A stretch of DNA of 22,957 nucleotides. Origin: MGBC120314 sp051877855 (GTDB taxonomy: Bacteria; Bacillota; Clostridia; Lachnospirales; Lachnospiraceae). The translations under genes were made by a program, and so were the position numbers. The stretch is taken from positions 1-22,957 of the forward strand of contig JBJEJH010000054.1 in NCBI GenBank assembly GCA_051877855.1. Reading direction: 5' to 3'. Each line of letters starts with the position of its first letter. Positions within the stretch are counted from its first letter, which is position 1. Shown here one piece after another: positions 1-7,207 of the stretch. Under the pieces are notes generated by a model. That model was not told the DNA's origin. It was given only the letters and a program-made list of their open reading frames with translations, and did no database searches.

Positions 1-66
1 ACTGCTAATGGAAGAAAAGTATTATCAGCCAGAAGAGCAAAGGGAAGAAAAGTATTATCAGCTTAG
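1..66 (+). CDS. rpmH: 50S ribosomal protein L34, C-terminal part (start outside window)
   Basis: The first 21 codons read as the C-terminus of L34, with the basic motif NGRKVLSARRAKGRKVLSA before a TAG stop at 64-66. L34 is a small arginine/lysine-rich protein of the large ribosomal subunit that contacts 23S rRNA. The 5' half lies left of the window. It is followed by rnpA, the usual rpmH-rnpA order next to the bacterial replication origin. The heptapeptide GRKVLSA occurs twice and is encoded by the same 20 bases at 10-29 and 43-62. Confidence 0.93.
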   Translation, partial: TANGRKVLSARRAKGRKVLSA

Positions 67-90
67 GCCGCATCTATGTGGCCTTTTCTT
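65..90 (+). terminator. Intrinsic terminator or attenuator after rpmH
   Basis: AGGCCGCAT at 65-73 pairs with ATGTGGCCT at 76-84 (one G-T pair; the innermost pairs open to give a usable loop), followed by TTTTCTTCTCTT. The hairpin overlaps the rpmH stop codon. It probably ends part of the rpmH transcript and lowers readthrough into rnpA, which would suit the higher demand for L34. Judged by eye only. Confidence 0.6.
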
Positions 91-129
91 CTCTTATTTT
101 ATTTTAAAATAATAGAATGAAGTATTTTT

Positions 130-480
130 ATGAATTATCAGGTTATTAAGAAAAATGAAGATTTTAGAAATGTTTATTCGAAGGGAAAATCCCGGGCAAA
201 TAAACTATTGGTAATGTATATTTTAGAAAATGGTACAGATACCAGTCGTTTTGGTATCTCAGTCAGTAAAAAAGTTGGTAATAGTATAGTAAGACATCGT
301 TTAACAAGGTTAATTAGAGAAAGCATTCGACTGAATCTGGATTCATTTGAATCCGGATATGATATTGTTATTGTAGCCAGAGCTTCCTTAAAGGGGCTTG
401 GTTTTATGGAAACAGAAAGCGCACTTCTGCATGTTTCCAAGATTCACGGAATTTTAAAGAGAGATGATCCTAATGATTAA
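130..480 (+). CDS. rnpA: Ribonuclease P protein component
   Basis: This 116-residue basic protein is the protein subunit of RNase P, which assists the catalytic RNA in removing 5' leaders from pre-tRNAs. It matches the family in length, in the N-terminal block around YSKGKSRANKLLVMY and in the signature VGNSIVRHRLTRLIRE (about residues 49-64), which corresponds to the RNR box; here the core reads RHR. The ATG at 130 is the only sensible start, although no strong Shine-Dalgarno sequence precedes it. It lies between rpmH and yidD, and its end overlaps the start of yidD, so the two are probably translationally coupled. Nothing looks degraded. Confidence 0.95.
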   Translation: MNYQVIKKNEDFRNVYSKGKSRANKLLVMYILENGTDTSRFGISVSKKVGNSIVRHRLTRLIRESIRLNLDSFESGYDIVIVARASLKGLGFMETESALLHVSKIHGILKRDDPND

Positions 481-688
481 GAAATTTTTGATAGCGTGTA
501 TTCGATTTTATAAAAAATTTCTATCTCCATTAAAGAGACATTCCAGTTGTATTTATACTCCTACCTGTTCTACATATGCAATTGAGGCGTTGGAAAAGCA
601 TGGAGTGATTAAGGGAAGTATTCTTACAATATGGAGAATTCTTCGATGTAATCCTTTTTCTAAGGGAGGATATGATCCGGTTCCGTGA
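473..688 (+). CDS. yidD: Membrane protein insertion efficiency factor YidD
   Basis: A 71-residue protein of the YidD family (haemolytic-domain, DUF37), a small membrane-associated factor encoded beside yidC and thought to aid membrane protein insertion. The signature is present: YTPTCSTYAIEALEKHG followed by RILRCNPFSKGGYDPVP, with the conserved cysteines. The N-terminus is an amphipathic, basic stretch. I place the start at ATG 473 (MIKKFLIACIRF), which resembles other YidD N-termini; an in-frame ATG at 464 would add three residues. Either way it overlaps the end of rnpA in another frame. The yidC ribosome site follows shortly after the TGA stop. Confidence 0.93.
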   Translation: MIKKFLIACIRFYKKFLSPLKRHSSCIYTPTCSTYAIEALEKHGVIKGSILTIWRILRCNPFSKGGYDPVP

Positions 689-731
689 AGTATGTTGATT
701 AAGTGTGTCGGTGCTTGGGAGGTATTTTAGT

Positions 732-1964
732 TTGGTACTTTTAACACAGAGTGGTGGATTTTTAGGACCTATTGCCAAGGTCTTAGGATGGATTTTTAAT
801 GAATTATTTGTGTTGACAAGTAATTTCGGTATTCAGAATATTGGACTTGCAATCATTTTATTTACGATTGTTGTAAAGCTTTTGATGCTTCCGTTGACAA
901 TCAAGCAAATGAAATTTTCAAAATTGTCAAGTATCATGAACCCTGAATTAATGGCAATACAGAAGAAATACAGTGGAAAGACAGACCAAAATTCTGCAAT
1001 GAAGATGAATGAGGAACAGAAGGCTGTATATGAAAAGTATGGTACCTCACCTACAGGCGGATGTTTACAGTTACTTTTTCAGATGCCTATATTATTTGCT
1101 CTTTATCGTGTAATTCAGAATATTCCGGCTTATGTTGACTCTGTAAGAGTTTTGTTTACAAACATGACGGACCTGCTTATGAAACAGGAGAACTTTTCTG
1201 AAATCTTTGCAGAAAATTTTTCTTCCGGATCAAGCTTTGATACAGTAAATCAGGTTATTGATGTAATGAACCACTTTACCGTGGAACAGTGGGAACAGTT
1301 AAAGGAACTTTTCCCATCCTGTGCTACGGTTATTTCTCAGAATGTAGATGCTTTATTTGAAATGTATGATTTCTTCGGAATTAATCTTTCAATCGCACCT
1401 ACACTTGCATCGATTTCGGTTCTTATTCCGATATTAACCGCTCTTACACAGTGGATCAGTATGAAGACCGTTGGCAATAACAATACGGGAGATATAGATA
1501 ATCCTGCTGCACAGTCTATGAAGACGATGAACACCATTATGCCGTTGATGACAGGCTTTATCGCTTTGTCACTTCCTAGCGGTCTTGGTCTTTACTGGAT
1601 TGCAACTGCTGTTTGTCAGACCATTCAGCAGATTTTATTGAATATGTATTTTGATAAGATCGATGTGAATGAACTGATTAAAAAGAATGTGGAAAAGGCT
1701 AATGAGAAGAGAGCCAAGAAGGGACTTCCTCCACAGACAATTTCTTCTAAAGCCAATGCTAATATGAAGGTTTCAGTTGCTAAAACAGAAGCTTCTCAGA
1801 AACTTCAGACGAAGCTTGAGGAAACCAGACAGAAGAATCTTGATAAGGTGGAAGAAATCAAGAAGTCTACAAACTACTACAGTGAGGGTAGCAACGGTGG
1901 TGGTTTAGCTGCAAAGGCAAATATGGTTGCAAAATATAACGAAAAGAATAAGAAAGATAAATAA
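732..1964 (+). CDS. yidC: Membrane protein insertase YidC/OxaA/Alb3
   Basis: This insertase places proteins in the cytoplasmic membrane alone or with SecYEG. I choose TTG at 732 because GGGAGG at 717-722 lies nine bases upstream and the product then begins MVLLTQSGGFLGPI, as expected for clostridial YidC; a GTG at 705 is in frame but lacks a ribosome site. The 410-residue protein has the Gram-positive layout: no large extracytoplasmic domain, several membrane spans from about residue 35 onward, the conserved GLAIILFTIVVKLLMLPLTIKQ segment, the FQMPILFALYRVIQ segment, and a basic tail (about 315-410) suited to ribosome contact. Lys49 appears to occupy the position of the functional Arg known in Bacillus SpoIIIJ. 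I see no lipobox. Confidence 0.94.
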   Translation: MVLLTQSGGFLGPIAKVLGWIFNELFVLTSNFGIQNIGLAIILFTIVVKLLMLPLTIKQMKFSKLSSIMNPELMAIQKKYSGKTDQNSAMKMNEEQKAVYEKYGTSPTGGCLQLLFQMPILFALYRVIQNIPAYVDSVRVLFTNMTDLLMKQENFSEIFAENFSSGSSFDTVNQVIDVMNHFTVEQWEQLKELFPSCATVISQNVDALFEMYDFFGINLSIAPTLASISVLIPILTALTQWISMKTVGNNNTGDIDNPAAQSMKTMNTIMPLMTGFIALSLPSGLGLYWIATAVCQTIQQILLNMYFDKIDVNELIKKNVEKANEKRAKKGLPPQTISSKANANMKVSVAKTEASQKLQTKLEETRQKNLDKVEEIKKSTNYYSEGSNGGGLAAKANMVAKYNEKNKKDK

Positions 1965-2001
1965 GATAAGTTAGATTTAGAAGTAGTATGGAGGTTTTGT
2001 G

Positions 2002-2646
2002 ATGGAATACGTAGAATTTTCCGGAAAAAGCGTTGAAGAAGCGTTAACTACTGCTGCTGTCACACTTGGAACACCAAGCGAGCAGCTTGAATATGAAGTT
2101 ATTGAAGAGGCAAGTGCCGGTTTCTTAGGTCTGTTTAATGCCAAGCCGGCAAAAATCAGAGTTAAGAAGAAGGCTTCCATTGAGGATGTAGTTAAGAAGT
2201 TCCTTAATGATATGTTCGATGCCATGGATATGGTTGTTAATATTGAAGTAACCGTTAATGAAGAAGAAGAGACTGTCAATGTTGATCTTACCGGTGAAGA
2301 TATGGGTCTTTTGATTGGTAAGAGAGGTCAGACGCTGGATTCTTTACAGTATCTGGTTCGTCTTGTTGTTAATAAGGAATTCGGTGGTTACTTAAAGGTT
2401 AAGGTTGATACCGAGAACTACCGTGAGCGTAGAAAAGAAACTTTGGAATCTCTTGCAAAGAACATTTCTTATAAAGTTAAGAGAACAAGAAGATCCGTTA
2501 CTTTGGAGCCAATGAATCCATATGAGAGAAGAATTATTCATTCTACTCTTCAGAATGATCGTTTTGTTGCTACAAGAAGTGAAGGTGAAGAGCCTTACAG
2601 ACATGTTGTTGTTTATTTAAAGAAGAATTCAAATAGCAATAACTAA
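2002..2646 (+). CDS. jag: Jag/KhpB RNA-binding protein (Jag-N, KH and R3H domains)
   Basis: A 214-residue RNA-binding protein encoded directly after yidC, the usual place for jag (khpB/eloR). Domains in order: a Jag-N domain at about 1-55 (SGKSVEEALTTAA, GFLGLFNAKPAKI), a KH domain around 75-145 with the GLLIGKRGQTLDSLQYL loop, and an R3H domain near the C-terminus containing ERRIIHSTLQ. In streptococci the homologue affects cell elongation and division through RNA binding; that role is not shown here. ATG 2002 is preferred over GTG 1999 because GGAGG at 1990-1994 is seven bases from it. The gene ends just before a strong terminator, closing the rnpA-yidD-yidC-jag unit. Confidence 0.93.
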   Translation: MEYVEFSGKSVEEALTTAAVTLGTPSEQLEYEVIEEASAGFLGLFNAKPAKIRVKKKASIEDVVKKFLNDMFDAMDMVVNIEVTVNEEEETVNVDLTGEDMGLLIGKRGQTLDSLQYLVRLVVNKEFGGYLKVKVDTENYRERRKETLESLAKNISYKVKRTRRSVTLEPMNPYERRIIHSTLQNDRFVATRSEGEEPYRHVVVYLKKNSNSNN

Positions 2647-2659
2647 TGAATGTATTTTT

Positions 2660-2691
2660 GGCCATTACATGATATGTGTAATGGCCTTTTT
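2660..2691 (+). terminator. Intrinsic terminator after jag
   Basis: A perfect 10-bp stem (GGCCATTACA at 2660-2669 with TGTAATGGCC at 2677-2686) with a seven-base loop is followed by TTTTT at 2687-2691. It closes the upstream transcription unit. Confidence 0.9.
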
Positions 2692-2708
2692 CAAATTATT
2701 ATTAGGCG

Positions 2709-2898
2709 TTTGCGAAACTGTTTAGATTACATAAAAGATAAGTTTGTGTATAATATTTCGCGGCACGTTTGCATTAAGAGCGAGCTCATAGCGGTACATA
2801 AGATGCCAAAAGACGGCATCTAAGTACCGATGGCTCGCAATTGCCACGAAATATTTATACACAAACATTACCTTATGTAATGTAAACAGTTTCGCAAA
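2709..2898. repeat. 26-bp inverted repeat enclosing palindromic repeat copy A
   Basis: The left arm at 2709-2734 begins TTTGCGAAACTGTTTA and the right arm at 2873-2898 ends TAAACAGTTTCGCAAA. They are reverse complements at 25 of 26 positions; the exception is a G-G opposition at 2725/2882. The arms differ in sequence from the 125-nt element they enclose, with spacers of 7 nt on the left and 6 nt on the right. The simplest reading is that copy A was inserted into the loop of an older palindromic element. The whole structure spans 190 nt between jag and mnmE. Confidence 0.85.
2742..2866. repeat. Palindromic repeat, full-length copy A (125 nt)
   Basis: The element starts GTTTGTGTATA and ends TATACACAAAC. 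The outer stem (2742-2765 with 2843-2866) is followed by an asymmetric internal loop, then stems 2780-2785/2833-2838, 2787-2789/2830-2832, 2793-2797/2824-2828 and 2801-2807/2815-2821, capped by a seven-base loop at 2808-2814. It is 113/125 identical to the copy at 6256-6380. No clear target-site duplication flanks it. It contains no gene. The unit may be a REP- or MITE-like element or a structured RNA. Confidence 0.9.
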
Positions 2899-2932
2899 AG
2901 TCTATCATGTATTTTATATAAGGGGTGGAACG

Positions 2933-4318
2933 ATGAATTATGTAGATGATACAATTGCGGCAATCTCTACCGGCAGCGTGACCAGCGCTGGTATTGGAAT
3001 TATTCGAATGAGCGGAAGCAATGCTATTGAAATTGCAGATAAGATCTTTGTATCGAAGAAAAATTCGAAAAAATTGAAGGATGTTCCTACTCATACCATT
3101 CATTACGGAAATATCCATGATCAGGATAATATTATTGATGAAGTTCTTGTTTCCGTCATGCGAGGTCCTAATAGTTATACCAAGGAAGACATTGTGGAAA
3201 TCAACTGTCATGGTGGTCTTATCGTAATGAAAAAGATTTTGGATCTTTGTTTTTGTCATGGTGCCCGTCCTGCTGAACCCGGTGAATTTACAAAACGTGC
3301 TTTCTTAAACGGACGTATGGATCTATCCCAGGCAGAAGCTGTAATTGATCTCATCAATTCACAGAATGATCTGGCACTTCGTTCTTCTGTGAACCAGTTA
3401 AGAGGGTGTTTTTCCGATAAAATTCATGAGATGAGAGAGCAGTTATTACATTATACTGCATTTATTGAGGCAGCTTTGGATGATCCTGAACATATCAGTC
3501 TGGATGGGTTTTCAGATGAATTAGCTGTTAACCTAAATAAAATAATGGAACAGCTGGAGTACTATATTGAAACCTCAGAAAATGGCCGTGTCATCAAGGA
3601 TGGAATTAATACGGTTATTTTAGGTAAGCCTAACGCAGGGAAGTCCAGTCTGTTGAATGCTCTTGCCCGATATGAGCGTGCTATTGTGACGGATATTCCC
3701 GGTACTACAAGGGATATTATTGAAGAACGTGTTCATTTGAAGGGGTTGATACTGAATCTTATGGATACGGCAGGCATTCGTGATACATCGGATAAAGTCG
3801 AGGCAATCGGTGTGGAAAAATCTATGGAGTGTGCCAAAAATGCGGATCTTGTCATGTATGTTGTGGATTCTTCCCGTCCTTTGGATCAAAATGATGAGGA
3901 TATCATTCGACTGATTAAGAATCAGAAAGTCGTTATTATTCTTAATAAATCCGATCTTGCACCGGTGGTGGATGAAATTGCCATTCGTAAATATATCAAT
4001 GCGCCGATTATCCGGACTTCTGCAAAGAACATGGATGGAATCGATGTTTTAGAGGATAAGATCAATGCATTATTTTTGGATGGTAAAATTCAAGCCAATG
4101 AGGAATTGTTGATTGCAAACCTTCGTCAAAAGAATTCCTTGAAAGATGCATTAAAAAGTCTTAAACTAGTGATAAGTAGCATCGAGAGTGGAATGTCGGA
4201 AGATTTTTATACCCTTGATCTGATGAATGCTTATGAGGAACTTGGTAAGATTACAGGTGAATCGGTGGATGAGGATCTTGCAAATGAAATCTTTGCAAAG
4301 TTCTGTATGGGAAAGTAG
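2933..4318 (+). CDS. mnmE: tRNA modification GTPase MnmE (TrmE)
   Basis: A 461-residue potassium-dependent GTPase that with MnmG installs the (carboxymethyl)aminomethyl group on U34 of tRNAs decoding split-box codons. The N-terminal domain has the tetrahydrofolate-binding region (TIAAISTG, GIIRMSG and GEFTKRAFLNGRMDLSQAEAV). The G domain carries G1 GKPNAGKS at 231-238, a switch region with TDIPGTTRD, G3 DTAGIRDT and G4 NKSD. The protein ends in FCMGK, keeping the conserved C-x-x-K motif whose cysteine is needed for modification. ATG 2933 follows GGGGTGG. Its length is normal. It lies upstream of mnmG with a 60-base gap and downstream of the nested palindromes, so its promoter would have to lie in or beyond those repeats. 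Confidence 0.97.
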   Translation: MNYVDDTIAAISTGSVTSAGIGIIRMSGSNAIEIADKIFVSKKNSKKLKDVPTHTIHYGNIHDQDNIIDEVLVSVMRGPNSYTKEDIVEINCHGGLIVMKKILDLCFCHGARPAEPGEFTKRAFLNGRMDLSQAEAVIDLINSQNDLALRSSVNQLRGCFSDKIHEMREQLLHYTAFIEAALDDPEHISLDGFSDELAVNLNKIMEQLEYYIETSENGRVIKDGINTVILGKPNAGKSSLLNALARYERAIVTDIPGTTRDIIEERVHLKGLILNLMDTAGIRDTSDKVEAIGVEKSMECAKNADLVMYVVDSSRPLDQNDEDIIRLIKNQKVVIILNKSDLAPVVDEIAIRKYINAPIIRTSAKNMDGIDVLEDKINALFLDGKIQANEELLIANLRQKNSLKDALKSLKLVISSIESGMSEDFYTLDLMNAYEELGKITGESVDEDLANEIFAKFCMGK

Positions 4319-4319
4319 T

Positions 4320-4349
4320 TTGATTATTTTATAGATTCATTTTTATAAT
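4320..4349 (+). promoter_or_regulatory. Candidate promoter for mnmG
   Basis: TTGATT at 4320-4325 and a perfect TATAAT at 4344-4349 are separated by 18 bases, about 30 bases before the mnmG start. If used, mnmG and rsmG would have a start site separate from mnmE. Assigned by eye in AT-rich sequence. Confidence 0.45.
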
Positions 4350-4378
4350 AGTTTACTTAGAAAGAAGATTAAGATATT

Positions 4379-6256
4379 ATGCCAAATGTTGAAGAGAGAT
4401 ATGATGTTGTCATAGTTGGTCTGGGTCATGCCGGATGTGAGGCTGCCCTTGCCTGTGCAAGAATGGGATTGGAGACAATTTGTTTTACTGTGAGCAATGA
4501 AAGTATTGCCATGATGCCTTGTAATCCTAATATCGGTGGTAGTTCTAAGGGACACCTTGTGCGAGAAATTGATGCCCTTGGTGGTGAAATGGGAAAGAAT
4601 ATTGATAAGACATTTATTCAGTCTAAGATGTTGAATGCCTCCAAAGGTCCGGCAGTTCATTCTCTCCGTGCCCAGGCGGATAAAGCAGAATATAGCAGAA
4701 GTATGCGCCGGGTTCTTGAAAATACAGATCATATTACTCTTCGTCAGGCTGAAGTATCTGAAATAATAGTCAATGATGGTGTCATCCAGGGTGTTAAAAC
4801 TTTTTCCGGTGCTACTTATCATGCAAAAGCTGTAGTTTTATGTACAGGAACCTATCTTAAGGCACGTTGTATCTACGGTGATGTCAGCAATTATACCGGT
4901 CCGAATGGTCTGCAGGCGGCGAATCATTTGACGGATTCTTTAAAAGCAAATGGCATTGAAATGTTTCGGTTTAAGACAGGAACTCCGGCCCGTGTGGATA
5001 AGCGTTCTATTGATTTTTCCAAGATGGAAGAGCAATTTGGGGATGAGAGGGTTGTACCATTTTCATTTTCTACGGATCCGGATTCCATTCAGAAAGAACA
5101 GGTGTCCTGCTGGTTAACTTATACCAATGAGAATACGCATAAGATCATCCTTGATAATATTGACCGTTCGCCTCTTTATTCCGGTAAGATTGAGGGAACC
5201 GGACCTCGTTATTGCCCTTCGATTGAAGATAAGGTGGTTCGTTTTGCAGACAAGGATCGTCATCAGGTGTTTGTGGAACCGGAGGGAAATTATACGAATG
5301 AAATGTATCTTGGTGGTATGAGTAGTTCTCTTCCGGAGGATGTTCAGTATGCTATGTATCGTACGGTTCCCGGACTAGAAAATGTGAAAATTGTCCGCAA
5401 TGCTTATGCCATTGAGTACGATTGTATCAATCCTATTCAGCTAAAGAATTCTTTGGAATTTAAGAATATCAGTGGTCTTTTTAGTGGCGGACAGTTTAAT
5501 GGTAGTTCAGGATATGAAGAGGCTGCGGCGCAGGGTATCATTGCAGGTATTAATGCAGCATGTAAGGTTCTTGGAAAGGAGCCTTTGATTCTGGATCGTT
5601 CAGAAAGTTATATTGGTGTATTGATTGATGATCTTGTTACCAAGGAAAATTTTGAGCCTTACCGGATGATGACATCCCGTGCAGAATATCGTTTGTTATT
5701 GAGACAGGATAATGCGGATATTCGTCTCTCAAAGTATGGACATGAGCTCGGTCTTGTCAGTGATGAGGCATACGAATGGGTACTTGAAAAGCAAAGACAA
5801 ATGAAGGAAGAAATTGACCGTCTGGAGAATACTACTGTTGGTGCGAATGAAAAGGTACAAAAACTTCTTGAAAGATTGCAAAGTACGCCTTTGAAATCCG
5901 GTACGACTTTAGCTGAACTTCTTCGTCGTCCGGAAATTACTTATGATGATCTGGCGGAAATTGATAAAGATCGTAAGCCTTTAAGATATGATGTTGTGGA
6001 ACAGGTTAATATTAATGTTAAGTATGAGGGTTATATTTCACGACAGTTAAAGCAGGTGGAGCATTTTAAAAAGTTGGAAAATAAACGTATTCCGGAGTCT
6101 CTTAATTATGATGATATTGCCGGACTTCGAAAGGAAGCGCAGCAGAAATTAAAGAAATTCTTACCTTCCTCCATAGGTATGGCTTCCAGAATTTCCGGTG
6201 TTTCTCCGGCAGATATTTCTGTTTTATTGGTTTATCTTGAACAACATAAAAATTAG
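4379..6256 (+). CDS. mnmG: tRNA uridine 5-carboxymethylaminomethyl modification enzyme MnmG (GidA)
   Basis: A 625-residue FAD-dependent partner of MnmE in wobble-uridine modification. The N-terminus has the dinucleotide-binding motif VIVGLGHAGCEAA. Further GidA signatures are MMPCNPNIGGSSKGHLVREIDALGG, GPRYCPSIEDKVVRF (about residues 275-290), the C-terminal half of the FAD site (LFSGGQFNGSSGYEEAAAQG) and the helical tail ending in ISGVSPADISVLLVYL. Length is as usual for the family. ATG 4379 follows a weak AAAGAAG. The TAG stop at 6254-6256 shares its G with the first base of palindromic repeat copy B, so the element abuts the gene exactly and may have supplied the end of the stop codon. Confidence 0.97.
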   Translation: MPNVEERYDVVIVGLGHAGCEAALACARMGLETICFTVSNESIAMMPCNPNIGGSSKGHLVREIDALGGEMGKNIDKTFIQSKMLNASKGPAVHSLRAQADKAEYSRSMRRVLENTDHITLRQAEVSEIIVNDGVIQGVKTFSGATYHAKAVVLCTGTYLKARCIYGDVSNYTGPNGLQAANHLTDSLKANGIEMFRFKTGTPARVDKRSIDFSKMEEQFGDERVVPFSFSTDPDSIQKEQVSCWLTYTNENTHKIILDNIDRSPLYSGKIEGTGPRYCPSIEDKVVRFADKDRHQVFVEPEGNYTNEMYLGGMSSSLPEDVQYAMYRTVPGLENVKIVRNAYAIEYDCINPIQLKNSLEFKNISGLFSGGQFNGSSGYEEAAAQGIIAGINAACKVLGKEPLILDRSESYIGVLIDDLVTKENFEPYRMMTSRAEYRLLLRQDNADIRLSKYGHELGLVSDEAYEWVLEKQRQMKEEIDRLENTTVGANEKVQKLLERLQSTPLKSGTTLAELLRRPEITYDDLAEIDKDRKPLRYDVVEQVNINVKYEGYISRQLKQVEHFKKLENKRIPESLNYDDIAGLRKEAQQKLKKFLPSSIGMASRISGVSPADISVLLVYLEQHKN

Positions 6257-6380
6257 TTTGTGTATAATATTTCGCGGCACGTTTGCACTAAGAGCACGCT
6301 CGCAGCGGTACATAAGACGCCAAAGTACGGCGTCTAAGTACCGGCGGCGCGCAATTGCCACGAAATATTTATACACAAAC
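6256..6380. repeat. Palindromic repeat, full-length copy B (125 nt)
   Basis: This copy has the same length, orientation and ends as the copy at 2742-2866 and differs from it at 12 positions. Eight of the differences form four paired changes that keep base pairing: 6297/6349 C-G for A-T, 6302/6345 G-C for A-T, 6303/6344 C-G for T-A, and 6318/6332 C-G for T-A. Of the rest, one (6296) leaves an A-C opposition that would be G-U on the minus strand, and three are in loops. The element begins at the last base of the mnmG stop codon and ends 47 bases before rsmG. No 26-bp outer arms are present here. Confidence 0.9.
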
Positions 6381-6427
6381 AGGATATTATGGCGTTGATA
6401 TTTTTGTATATATGGTAGGAGATTTGT

Positions 6428-7180
6428 ATGTCTGATTCGAAAGAACATTTTTTAGTCCGATTACGAAAACTTAATATAAATTTATCCGAAGATCAATTAA
6501 ATCAGTTTGATATTTTTTATCATCGTCTGGTTGAAGTGAATGAATATATGAATTTAACTTCCATTACCGATTATGATGAAGTACTCTTAAAACATTATGT
6601 GGATTGTCTTGCGGTAAATGTTGTGGAAGAATTTTCCTGTTTGGTTGATAAAAGTAAACAGGGAGATTCTGCGGTTAAAGTAATCGATGTGGGAACGGGT
6701 GCCGGTTTTCCCGGTGTTCCCTTAAAGATTGCTTTTCCTTCCTTAGAAATGCATCTGCTTGATTCATTAAACAAAAGAATTAATTTTCTTAATGAATCCA
6801 TTGATTTGTTGAAACTTGATGGAGTTAAGACCTATCATGGCAGGGCAGAAGACTACGCGCAAAAATCAGAATTCAGAGAATCCTATGATCTTTGTGTTTC
6901 CCGGGCAGTTGCGAATCTTTCTTCACTTTCAGAATACTGTCTTCCGTTTTTAAAAATGGATGGTTTATTTATTGCACTTAAGTCCGGTGCTATCGAGGAG
7001 GAATTATCAGCTGCAAAAAATGCAATTCGTATTTTAGGTGGAGAAATCGTCAGGGTCTTACCTTTTACTTTACCGGATTCCGATATTGAAAGATCCTTTG
7101 TGGTTATTCGTAAAGTAAAAAATACTTCAAAAAAATATCCACGTAAGGCAGGTTTACCATCAAAAGATCCATTAAAATAG
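6428..7180 (+). CDS. rsmG: 16S rRNA (guanine-N7)-methyltransferase RsmG (GidB)
   Basis: A 250-residue class I methyltransferase that uses S-adenosylmethionine to methylate the N7 of G527 (E. coli numbering) in 16S rRNA. The SAM-binding motif VIDVGTGAGFPGVPLKIAFP and the following acidic strand (LLDSLNKRINFL) are typical, as are SRAVANLSSLSEYCLPFLK and the N-terminal YHRLVEVNEYMNLTSITD. ATG 6428 is preceded by TAGGAG with suitable spacing. The last 20 or so residues form a basic tail (KKYPRKAGLPSKDPLK) common in clostridial versions. It follows mnmG in the conserved order but is separated from it by repeat copy B. In other bacteria loss of this enzyme gives low-level streptomycin resistance. 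Confidence 0.96.
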   Translation: MSDSKEHFLVRLRKLNINLSEDQLNQFDIFYHRLVEVNEYMNLTSITDYDEVLLKHYVDCLAVNVVEEFSCLVDKSKQGDSAVKVIDVGTGAGFPGVPLKIAFPSLEMHLLDSLNKRINFLNESIDLLKLDGVKTYHGRAEDYAQKSEFRESYDLCVSRAVANLSSLSEYCLPFLKMDGLFIALKSGAIEEELSAAKNAIRILGGEIVRVLPFTLPDSDIERSFVVIRKVKNTSKKYPRKAGLPSKDPLK

Positions 7181-7207
7181 TATAAATATTATGTAAACGA
7201 GGTTCAA

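Noticed and set aside
705..731. Longer yidC from GTG 705
   Set aside because: It would translate through the ribosome site GGGAGG and adds residues (MSVLGRYFS) not expected for YidC; TTG 732 fits better.
2742..2866. Integron attC site as an explanation for the bulged palindrome
   Set aside because: The ends (GTTTGTG/CACAAAC) do not fit the conserved attC core GTTRRRY/RYYYAAC, and there is no integrase or gene cassette nearby.
2735..2872. Target-site duplication proving a MITE-type transposition
   Set aside because: Flanks of the three copies (AAGATAA/ATTACC, AAATTA/AGGATA, AAGATAG/ATTTAA) show no convincing direct duplication, so the mobile origin stays unproven.
2873..3259. 128-residue minus-strand ORF across the mnmE start
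   Set aside because: It is antisense to mnmE, lacks a ribosome site, and its codon pattern mirrors the real gene.
6198..6448. Open frames on both strands running through repeat copy B
   Set aside because: They follow the palindrome, have no ribosome sites or recognisable protein features, and copy A has no equivalent long frame.
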